The notes under the pieces are model-generated. The model worked only from the letters and a program-made list of their open reading frames with translations, was not told the origin of the DNA and did no database searches. A stretch of DNA of 31,511 nucleotides, taken from Planctomycetota bacterium (GTDB lineage: Bacteria > Planctomycetota > Phycisphaerae > FEN-1346 > JAACEH01). The position numbers were made by a program, and so were the translations under genes. The DNA lies in the NCBI GenBank assembly GCA_016935955.1, contig JAFGPY010000141.1, positions 1 through 31,511 on the forward strand, written 5' to 3'. Shown one piece after another: positions 24,494 through 31,511 of the stretch. The first letter of the stretch is position 1, and each line of letters begins with the position of its first letter.

Positions 24494-25036
24494 CTATTTC
24501 CGCAGCGGCGACAAGCCGGCTTCCTTGCGGATGCGGCACGCCGCCTGCCACAGAGTGTCGTCGCGACCCAGGAACTTCGTCAGCGACCCCGTCGAGACGC
24601 CCAGCGCTGCCGCCGTGTCCGAGAGCCGCGCGCCGTCGGCCGCCAGGCGGTCGAGCACGCGGGCCGCCAGTCGCCAGAAGCCCTGCGACTTCGGCGACAG
24701 GGAAGGCCAGCGCTGTGACGTCAACAGGGCGAGCACCTCGGCCGGCAACTCCTCGCGCCGCGCCGCGGCAGGACATCGCACCTGCGTGGCCAGGGCCTCT
24801 CGCATGCGGCCCAGGGCCCGGTGCCTGTTCTCGTGCTGGCTGCGACGCTCCGAGGCTGTGACCACCACGCCCGCGGCCGCATGCCGCAGACGAACGCCCG
24901 TCTCGACCTTGTTGCGATGTTGACCGCCCGGACCGCTGGCCCGGTAATTCTCGGCGTGGAGTTGTCGCAGCAGCACGTCGTCCGGTGCTTCGATCAGCGC
25001 GTCGCGCGCCGCCGCAGTCAATGCCGTGTCCGCCAC
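24494..25036 (-). CDS. GGQ-domain peptide release factor-like protein (peptidyl-tRNA hydrolase fold)
   Basis: 180 residues. The catalytic loop ASGPGGQHRNKVETGVRL (GGQ at 37-39) is that of class-1 release factors and ArfB/ICT1, which cut peptidyl-tRNA in the ribosome. No codon-recognition domain is present. The region about 100-180 (LSDTAAALGVSTGSLTKFL) is helical with a helix-turn-helix look and ends in basic RIRKEAGLSPLRK. ArfB uses a basic C-terminal tail to sense an empty mRNA channel; whether this tail does so is inference. The GTG start lies four bases after the mutS2 stop and its AAGGAG is inside the last mutS2 codons, so translation is tightly coupled to mutS2. Stand-alone RF-like proteins of this form occur in other Planctomycetota. 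Confidence 0.85.
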   Translation of the reverse strand: MADTALTAAARDALIEAPDDVLLRQLHAENYRASGPGGQHRNKVETGVRLRHAAAGVVVTASERRSQHENRHRALGRMREALATQVRCPAAARREELPAEVLALLTSQRWPSLSPKSQGFWRLAARVLDRLAADGARLSDTAAALGVSTGSLTKFLGRDDTLWQAACRIRKEAGLSPLRK

Positions 25037-25040
25037 AGTG

Positions 25041-27425
25041 CTACTCCTTCAGCGTTACCACGGTGACGGCGATGCCGCCCTCGGTCTCGTTGCCCGCGCG
25101 GAACGACGCCACCAGCGGATGGCTCCGCAGGTGCTCGTGCACGCCCTTCATCAACGCCCCGGTGCCGCGACCATGGATGATCGTCAGCCGCCCGTAGTCG
25201 GCCACGGCCGCCTGGTCAAGGAAGCGATCCACGTTGGCCAGGGCCTCGACAACGCGCTGCCCGATGATGTTCAGTTCAATGGCCGCCTCGGTCGTGGCCC
25301 GGACCTTCGCCTGGCGCTCGGTGCGGCCGTCCTTGTCCGGTGCCGCGTCGGGCTGCGACAGGTCGCCCACACTCACTTCCACCGCCAGGCCGCGAATGTT
25401 CACCATCACGCGGTTTCGACGGCGGTTCACCGATTCGACCACGCCTTCGGCCCGCATCGTCTCGACGTACACCGTGCGGCCCTTGGCCAGTTGTGAGGCA
25501 TCGAGCTTCGGCCGCTCGCGCTCGCGCGACGCTTGGACGCCCTGCGTGAGCCCCACCTTTTTGCGGCGAAGCTTTTCTCGCAACCCCTCGATCTGCCCGG
25601 CCGGTGCGGTCGCTTGCTGCCGGGCCTGGCGAACCACCTCTTGCATCTCACGCTTCGTGTTGTCCACGATGCCCGAGGCCTGGCGATAGGCCTCGCGCAG
25701 CAGCGTCTTGCGCTCCTTGCGGGCCTCGACCAGTTCCTGTTGCAGCTTCTGCCGCTCGGCCTGGGCCGTCTCACGCTCGCGCCGCGCCGTCGACAGTTCC
25801 TCGCGCAGTTGCCGCCGATCCTCGCTGACCCGGGCCAGCAACTGCTCCAGGTTCAGGTGCTCGTCCGACAGCAGCGCGCGGGCGCGATCGAGCACGTTGT
25901 CCGGCAGCCCCAGACGATGAGCGATCGTCAGGGCGTGGCTGGCTCCCGGTTCGCCCTGCACCAGGCGGTACGTCGGCCGCAGGCTCTCGGTGTTAAACTC
26001 CATCGCGGCGTTCTGCATCTCGTCGTGATCGTGGCAGAAAATCTTCACTTCGCGCAGGTGCGTCGTGACGAGGGTCGTGGCCCGCCGCTCGGCCAGCACC
26101 TGAAGCACCGAACAGGCCAGCGCCCCACCCTCGGCCGGATCGGTGCCGCTGCCCAGTTCGTCCAGCAGCACGAGCGACCGCTCCGTCGCCTGCCGCAGCA
26201 CGCTGATGATCTGCGACATGTGACTGGAAAAGGTCGACAGCGACTGCTCGATCGACTGCTCGTCGCCGATGTCCACCAGCACGCGGTCGAAGATCGGCAG
26301 GCTGGCCCGCTGGGCCGGCACGTGCAGCCCCGCCTGGGCCATCACCGCCAGCAGCCCGATCGTCTTCAGGGCCACGGTCTTGCCGCCCGTGTTGCTGCCC
26401 GTGACGGCCAGGGCCCGCACGTCGGACGGCAGCCGCAGCGTCAGGGGCACGAGGTCGCCCTGGCGACCCTCGGCGGCCAAGGCCAACTCCAGTATCGGGT
26501 GGCGGGCCTCGATGATCTCCATCGGAGCGCCCTCGGCGGCAATGTCCGCCGGAGTCATGTTCCGCGACTGCGAGAACAGTGCGGCCGCCCGCAGCAGGTC
26601 GATCCGCGACAGTATCTCGAACGAGCCCTGGAGGTCGTCCAGCCACGGCCGCAGCGACCGCGTCAACTCGACTAGAATCCGCCGCAACTCGGTCTCCTCC
26701 TCGGCCGCAAGGTTCTGCAATTCGTTGCCCAGCTCGATGGTCGCCGAGGGCTCGACGTAGAACGTCTGCCCGGTGTGCGACCGGTCGTGGACGAGTCCGC
26801 CCACGGTGGTCCACTGATTGGCTTTCAGTTGCAGCACCAGCCGACCGCCGCGCTGGCTCGGCCGCTCGCTGGCCAGGGCGTCGCGAATCTCGGGCCGGTG
26901 GACGAGCGTTTCCAGGCGGCTCTCGATGCGGTTCCGCGTCGTGCGGATGCGGCGGCGAATGTCGCGCAATTCGGGCGACGCGTCGTCGTTGACCTCGCCG
27001 TCCTCGGTGATGGCCCGCGCCAGCAGGGTGCGGACCTCCGGCAGTTCGACCAGCGGTTCGGCCATCTGGGCCACCAGCGGCGCGTCGTCGCGGTGCGTCC
27101 GCGTGAACCGCCGCACGGCCGCGCTGCTGTCCAGCAGCGTCAGCACCTGGAGCAGTTCGCGGCCGGTCAGGTGGCTGTCCTCGATGTGAGCCCGGTGCAG
27201 GAACTCCGACGGGTCGTCCATCTGCAGGATCGTGAAGTCCTTGCCGTTTCGCAGCAGCACCACCAACTCGCTGACGGCGTCGCGGCGGCGCTCGATGGTC
27301 GAACGGTTGTCGGTCGGCGTCAGTTCACGCTCCACGGCGGCGCGCGTTGCTTCCAGGACGCAGCGCGAGCCGATCTGCTGCTGAATCTTCTGGAACTCCA
27401 GGAGCGAAAGTGTATGGGCGTTCAT
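25041..27425 (-). CDS. mutS2: MutS2 ATPase with KOW-like and Smr domains
   Basis: 794 residues, the usual length. N-terminal lever/clamp helices (1-300), then the ABC-type ATPase: Walker A GSNTGGKT (343-350), SLSTFSSHMSQI, Walker B LVLLDELGSGTDPAEGG (about 418). A long coiled-coil arm follows, a KOW-like segment (GRTVYVETMRAEGVVESVN), and a C-terminal Smr domain (about 715-794) with IIHGRGTGALMKGVHEHL. The Smr signature LDLRG reads LNIIG here. MutS2 was first linked to suppression of recombination; in Bacillus subtilis it has been shown to bind collided ribosomes and split them. The ATG has GGAGA five bases upstream and a good promoter at 27451-27479. The downstream GGQ gene is translationally coupled. 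Confidence 0.96.
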   Translation of the reverse strand: MNAHTLSLLEFQKIQQQIGSRCVLEATRAAVERELTPTDNRSTIERRRDAVSELVVLLRNGKDFTILQMDDPSEFLHRAHIEDSHLTGRELLQVLTLLDSSAAVRRFTRTHRDDAPLVAQMAEPLVELPEVRTLLARAITEDGEVNDDASPELRDIRRRIRTTRNRIESRLETLVHRPEIRDALASERPSQRGGRLVLQLKANQWTTVGGLVHDRSHTGQTFYVEPSATIELGNELQNLAAEEETELRRILVELTRSLRPWLDDLQGSFEILSRIDLLRAAALFSQSRNMTPADIAAEGAPMEIIEARHPILELALAAEGRQGDLVPLTLRLPSDVRALAVTGSNTGGKTVALKTIGLLAVMAQAGLHVPAQRASLPIFDRVLVDIGDEQSIEQSLSTFSSHMSQIISVLRQATERSLVLLDELGSGTDPAEGGALACSVLQVLAERRATTLVTTHLREVKIFCHDHDEMQNAAMEFNTESLRPTYRLVQGEPGASHALTIAHRLGLPDNVLDRARALLSDEHLNLEQLLARVSEDRRQLREELSTARRERETAQAERQKLQQELVEARKERKTLLREAYRQASGIVDNTKREMQEVVRQARQQATAPAGQIEGLREKLRRKKVGLTQGVQASRERERPKLDASQLAKGRTVYVETMRAEGVVESVNRRRNRVMVNIRGLAVEVSVGDLSQPDAAPDKDGRTERQAKVRATTEAAIELNIIGQRVVEALANVDRFLDQAAVADYGRLTIIHGRGTGALMKGVHEHLRSHPLVASFRAGNETEGGIAVTVVTLKE

Positions 27426-27450
27426 CCGACTCTCCGAATCGCAGGACCGC

Positions 27451-27479
27451 ATTCTATCGCCGAACGGCCCGAAAACCAA
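27451..27479 (-). promoter_or_regulatory. Sigma70-type promoter of the mutS2 - GGQ operon
   Basis: Minus strand TTGGTT (27479-27474), 17-bp spacer, TAGAAT (27456-27451). Transcription would start near 27444, giving a leader of about 20 bases. Confidence 0.65.
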
Positions 27480-27510
27480 GCCGCCATTGTCCTCATGCTC
27501 ACAGGTAGCC

Positions 27511-27545
27511 GGGGTGCCATGGCGGCCGTTTTGCGCCGCCATGCC
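27511..27545 (+). repeat. Family I palindromic repeat, GCGGC core
   Basis: GGGGTGCC leads into ATGGCGGC (27519-27526) / GCCGCCAT (27535-27542) with an 8-base loop, then GCCG. Same ends as the other copies, different core. It lies between the divergent mutS2 and ackA promoters; a small GACACC/GGTGTC hairpin follows at 27572-27591. Confidence 0.8.
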
Positions 27546-27617
27546 GAAATCTCGTCGGCCGCAATACTGAGGACACCCCTTTGCCGGTGTCGTACCGTCA
27601 ACTGGTAGAATTGAGCA

Positions 27618-27646
27618 TTGCCAGTCTGTGGGGGGCGTCTTACAAT
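27618..27646 (+). promoter_or_regulatory. Sigma70-type promoter of ackA
   Basis: TTGCCA (27618-27623), 17-bp spacer, TACAAT (27641-27646); five of six matches at the -10. Predicted start near 27653, leader of about 60 bases. Confidence 0.7.
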
Positions 27647-27713
27647 GCCGGTTTGCCTGCCGGGATGTGCCATGAGCAGGGACGTTGTTTCCAGTCGGGA
27701 AGGATGGTTGTGC

Positions 27714-28913
<1,200 letters not shown>

Positions 28914-28941
28914 CCATGCCACCCCGGTTCTCTATGCTGGT

Positions 28942-28965
28942 GTAGGGGCACGGCCTGCCGTGCCC
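28942..28965 (+). repeat. REP-like element: GTAG followed by a palindrome
   Basis: GTAG (28942-28945) abuts GGGCACGGC (28946-28954) / GCCGTGCCC (28957-28965) with loop CT. The inner stem is identical to that at 11236-11251. It lies between the convergent ackA and hydrolase genes. Confidence 0.75.
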
Positions 28966-29000
28966 GTAGCCGTTCGATTCACTCCGCGGGTGATGCCGAG

Positions 29001-29031
29001 CCACGTAGGGTGGCTGCTTGCAGCCGCGTGG
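29001..29031 (+). repeat. REP-like element with two-part stem
   Basis: Outer stem CCACG (29001-29005) / CGTGG (29027-29031), with GTAG at 29005-29008, and inner stem GGCTGC (29012-29017) / GCAGCC (29020-29025) with loop TT. GTAG is again just 5' of the inner palindrome. Confidence 0.6.
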
Positions 29032-29038
29032 TCAACTC

Positions 29039-29071
29039 CGGCATGCTTCTGCAAGCAGAAGCATGGCACCC
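29039..29071 (+). repeat. Family I palindromic repeat, CTTCTGC core
   Basis: CGGCATG and CATGGCACCC enclose ATGCTTCTGC (29043-29052) / GCAGAAGCAT (29055-29064) with loop AA. The core is identical to the copy at 11199-11229. It ends five bases before the stop codon of the leftward hydrolase gene. Confidence 0.85.
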
Positions 29072-29075
29072 TTTT

Positions 29076-29975
29076 CTACTCCGAGTCTGATAGGCACTCC
29101 TCGAAGAACTTCAGCAACTCCAGTTCGTACTTGTCGCCGAAGCGGTATCCGCCGACGGCCTCAACGTGGCGGCCGCCGGGAATCTCGATGAACTGCTTGG
29201 GCTCGCCCGCCTTCTCGTAGAGCCGCTTGCCTTGGCTGAAGGCCACGATTTCGTCCTCGGTGCCGTGAATCACCAGCAGCGGCACGGGCGGAATGCGGTC
29301 AAGTGTCAGTGACGGGCTGTGGTCTTCGGTCACCAGCCATCTCGACAGCGGCCACTGCAGGGCCCACAGCAGCCAGTTCTCGGCCAGTTTGGCCTGGGCC
29401 ACTTCCTGGTAGGAGTAGAACGTGCTCTCGACGGCGATGCCGCGCACGTGCCGCGGATCGTCTTCGCCCAGTGCCGCCAGCAGACACGCGCCGCCCAGGC
29501 TCTGTCCGAAACCGAGGACGCGATTGGTGTCGACGTCCGTCCGGCTGCGCAGGTAGGCCAGAGCTGCCGCCGTGTCGAGAACCGTTCCCTCCCGTGTCGG
29601 TTTGCCTTCGCTCTTGCCGAAGCCACGATAGTCGAACAGGAAGAGGTTGTAGTTCTCGCGCGGCAGCCACGAGACGAACCCGTAGTGGGCTGTCAGGTTC
29701 TGGGCGTTGCCGTGGCAGTAGAAGACGGTGCCCTTGGCCGGTCCCGGTTGGGCGGGGATGAACCAGCCGCAGAGCTTCGTGCCGTCGGTGCTCGGGAAGA
29801 AGACCTCCTCGTGCCGCAGGCCCTCGCGCGAGGGATCGTTGTAGATCAGGCCGTTGGGCCAGTAGAGCAGGGCGTTGCCCGACCCGCATCCGCCGACGCC
29901 CAGCCCCACGAGAACCACCGCCCAGATCATCAGTTTCACGACGAGCCTCCATCTTCGCTTCGCGGGGCCACCCAT
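29076..29975 (-). CDS. Alpha/beta hydrolase, probable membrane-anchored lipoprotein
   Basis: 299 residues. A basic N-terminus and hydrophobic segment (KLMIWAVVLVGLGVGGC) end in a plausible lipobox with Cys30. The mature part is an alpha/beta hydrolase of the ABHD13/BEM46 kind: oxyanion-loop FYCHGNAQN (86-93), DYRGFGKSEGKPT, nucleophile elbow GFGQSLGG with Ser159, acid Asp241 in HGTEDEIV and His270 in PGGRHVEA, a complete triad. It probably cleaves an ester or amide outside the cytoplasm; substrate unknown. The start ATG has GGAGGGAA upstream. It follows the GH2 gene on the same strand but a strong hairpin separates them. Confidence 0.88.
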   Translation of the reverse strand: MGGPAKRRWRLVVKLMIWAVVLVGLGVGGCGSGNALLYWPNGLIYNDPSREGLRHEEVFFPSTDGTKLCGWFIPAQPGPAKGTVFYCHGNAQNLTAHYGFVSWLPRENYNLFLFDYRGFGKSEGKPTREGTVLDTAAALAYLRSRTDVDTNRVLGFGQSLGGACLLAALGEDDPRHVRGIAVESTFYSYQEVAQAKLAENWLLWALQWPLSRWLVTEDHSPSLTLDRIPPVPLLVIHGTEDEIVAFSQGKRLYEKAGEPKQFIEIPGGRHVEAVGGYRFGDKYELELLKFFEECLSDSE

Positions 29976-29997
29976 GATTCCCTCCGGATAAAGCGAA

Positions 29998-30021
29998 GGG
30001 GGCGGGACGAATCCCGCCCCC
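29998..30021 (-). terminator. Strong GC hairpin downstream of the GH2 gene
   Basis: GGGGGCGGGA (29998-30007) / TCCCGCCCCC (30012-30021) with a CGAA loop on the plus strand, a perfect 10-bp stem. On the minus strand it lies 34 bases after the GH2 stop and is followed by CTTCGCTTTATCC, a weak U-rich tail. Confidence 0.55.
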
Positions 30022-30055
30022 GTTTGCCGTCACTGCGCCGCGGCTCGTCGCGGCC

Positions 30056-31511
30056 TTAGAGCTTGTCGATGCAGCGGCTGAGCATGAGCTTCTCGCCGCC
30101 GGTCTTGACGAGCGACGCCGTGTAGCGGATCAGGTTCGCCAGCATCCGCCGGGCCACGGCATTGGTGGCTGCCTGCTCGACCAGGTTGAACTGGCAGAAC
30201 ACCAGGTGTCCGCGGCCGATCGGCACGACGTTGATCAGCGAGCCGTGCTGGTAGACTTCCGGCCCGGTCCACATGTGGGCGCACAGCGTGCCGCAGAAGC
30301 TCTTGCCGCCCGCGGCCACCACGTCGTCGGCACTGGTGCTGGCATTGGCCCGACCGGCCAGCACGTCGGCGAACTCGTAGTCCATCAGGCCGCCGCTGTT
30401 GGGCAGGCCGTCCCAGATCTGCGACGGCCGCATGTAGAGCATGTTCCGCATCGGCACCTGCATCTTGATCAGCGTGGGCGTCAGTTCGTCGAAGAGCATC
30501 GGCGTCTGGGCCTCGAGCACCAGGGCGGCGCCACCCAGGGTCACGATGCGGCGCAACTGCTGGTTGTACTCGCTGACCAGGCCGAGGTGATGGTGCGGAC
30601 GCGGCAGGTAGACACACGGCACGTTCTTGTGGCGGTAGTTGTTGCCGCCCTTGTCCACGCGGGCGATGCCCAGGCCTTCGAGCACGGGGCGCAGCTCGTT
30701 GTCGATGCTGAACATGCCGATGCGGTCGCACGGCGCGGCCGCAGGCTCGATCACCGTGAAGCGGATATAGTTGCTCGAAAGCAGCTTCGAGCCGGCACGC
30801 AGCTCGGCCTCGACCGTGTAGCGGCCGGCCTTCTTCGGCGCCGCCAGGCCCGTGTCCAGCACCTCCAGGACCCAGCCCTTGGCCCGCACCGTGCCGCTCT
30901 TGCTCAGCACCGTCCGCCCGCCGCCGCGAACCGTCAGCTTCCACGTATAGCTGACGCCCGTGGTGTTCTCGTTGACGATCCGCAGGTTCACTCCCACCGG
31001 GTCGCCCGGGGCGACCACTCGCGTCGTCACGTGAGGCACAATCAGCGGCGTCTGGCAGGCTGCGGCCATGTCCTTGAACCATCGTCGCGGGTTGCGCCAG
31101 ATGTCCGTGGCGCCGAAGATTTCGCCCGAGGCGTCGGCCAGTTGCGTGAAGACCCAGCCCGAGTTCCGCGGGTTGGCCCGCATGGCCGACAGGATGGCCC
31201 GGATGTCCTCGCAGTGGAGGTCCTGGCTGGCGCGGATCAGCTTGTCGACCGATCCGAAGATCTCGGCCAGCTTGCCCTTCTTGAACTGCTCTTTCAGCGA
31301 ATCGTAGTAGCGCTTGTGCTGGGCATAGTCCTCGAGGCCCAGCTTCCGCTCGGCCGGCGTGTAGGTCGACAGCACCTTCTCGTAGTCCGGTGGATTCTCG
31401 AAAGCCCCGAACTCGCTGATGAGCAGGGCCGTCTCGTCCTTGGGGTTGCGGCCTTTCTTGCGACTGGGCACCGACGAGACGAGGCTCTCGCCGTCCGACT
31501 TCAGCTTGTCG
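30056..31511 (-). CDS. GH2-type glycoside hydrolase, C-terminal part (5' end beyond window)
   Basis: 485 residues are visible and the frame stays open to the window edge, so the N-terminal part lies outside; a GTG at 31471 is not the real start. The first part is the end of a GH2 barrel: TALLISEFGAFENPP carries the SEFG motif whose Glu is the family nucleophile, and ANPRNSGWVFTQLADASGE matches the last barrel strands. Then come an Ig-like domain (about 160-240; GVSYTWKLTVRGGGRTVLS) and a C-terminal domain of about 220 residues (FSIDNELRPVLEGLGIARVD to the end) that resembles a glutamine-amidotransferase-like fold found at the end of some planctomycete GH2 proteins. Beta-galactosidase, mannosidase or glucuronidase activity cannot be told apart. 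Confidence 0.82.
   Translation of the reverse strand, partial: DKLKSDGESLVSSVPSRKKGRNPKDETALLISEFGAFENPPDYEKVLSTYTPAERKLGLEDYAQHKRYYDSLKEQFKKGKLAEIFGSVDKLIRASQDLHCEDIRAILSAMRANPRNSGWVFTQLADASGEIFGATDIWRNPRRWFKDMAAACQTPLIVPHVTTRVVAPGDPVGVNLRIVNENTTGVSYTWKLTVRGGGRTVLSKSGTVRAKGWVLEVLDTGLAAPKKAGRYTVEAELRAGSKLLSSNYIRFTVIEPAAAPCDRIGMFSIDNELRPVLEGLGIARVDKGGNNYRHKNVPCVYLPRPHHHLGLVSEYNQQLRRIVTLGGAALVLEAQTPMLFDELTPTLIKMQVPMRNMLYMRPSQIWDGLPNSGGLMDYEFADVLAGRANASTSADDVVAAGGKSFCGTLCAHMWTGPEVYQHGSLINVVPIGRGHLVFCQFNLVEQAATNAVARRMLANLIRYTASLVKTGGEKLMLSRCIDKL

Overview
The window is GC-rich bacterial DNA, packed with genes on both strands. Kdo synthesis and a Tol/Ton-type envelope motor point to a Gram-negative envelope. 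Several large secreted glycan-active proteins, GTAG-headed palindromic repeats and the overall protein style suggest a Planctomycetota (Phycisphaerae-like) genome. That placement is inference from gene content; there is no rRNA or other taxonomic marker here. No CRISPR array, prophage, transposase, tRNA or rRNA gene was seen.

Layout. 1-5284: the N-terminal part of a ComM/YifB AAA+ protein, a large secreted glycan-active protein, and divergently a ROK sugar kinase fused to an Mth938-like domain. 5473-12109: a polyphosphate island. CHAD protein, stand-alone HD protein, Ppx and Ppk1 run leftwards as one likely operon, and a PPK2 kinase is transcribed divergently. 12172-13017: two small membrane proteins of unknown function. 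13105-15917: a glycosidase-like lipoprotein, a cupin and an EamA-type transporter. 16082-20956: a three-gene operon for a giant TolA/TonB-like protein ending in a CBM9-like domain, plus its ExbB/TolQ and ExbD/TolR partners. 21103-23315: kdsA, a lipid kinase and a small PQ-loop-like membrane protein. 23511-23660: a promoter, three hairpins and a U-tract terminator that together look like a small RNA gene. 23693-27425: a secreted charged protein, and a tight mutS2 / GGQ release-factor-like pair. 27714-31511: acetate kinase, an alpha/beta-hydrolase lipoprotein and the C-terminal part of a GH2 glycosidase.

Genes that appear to act together. The five polyphosphate genes cover synthesis, breakdown and probably granule binding. 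The Tol-like trio looks like a proton-driven envelope machine with a glycan-binding tip. MutS2 and the GGQ protein may form a ribosome-rescue unit. Several intergenic gaps carry one of two families of short palindromes: a 'GGCATG-core-CATGGCACCC' family whose ends are constant while the core palindrome changes, and a 'GTAG + palindrome' family that resembles REP elements. Five promoters with a recognisable sigma70-type -35/-10 pair at 16-17 bp spacing were found by eye.
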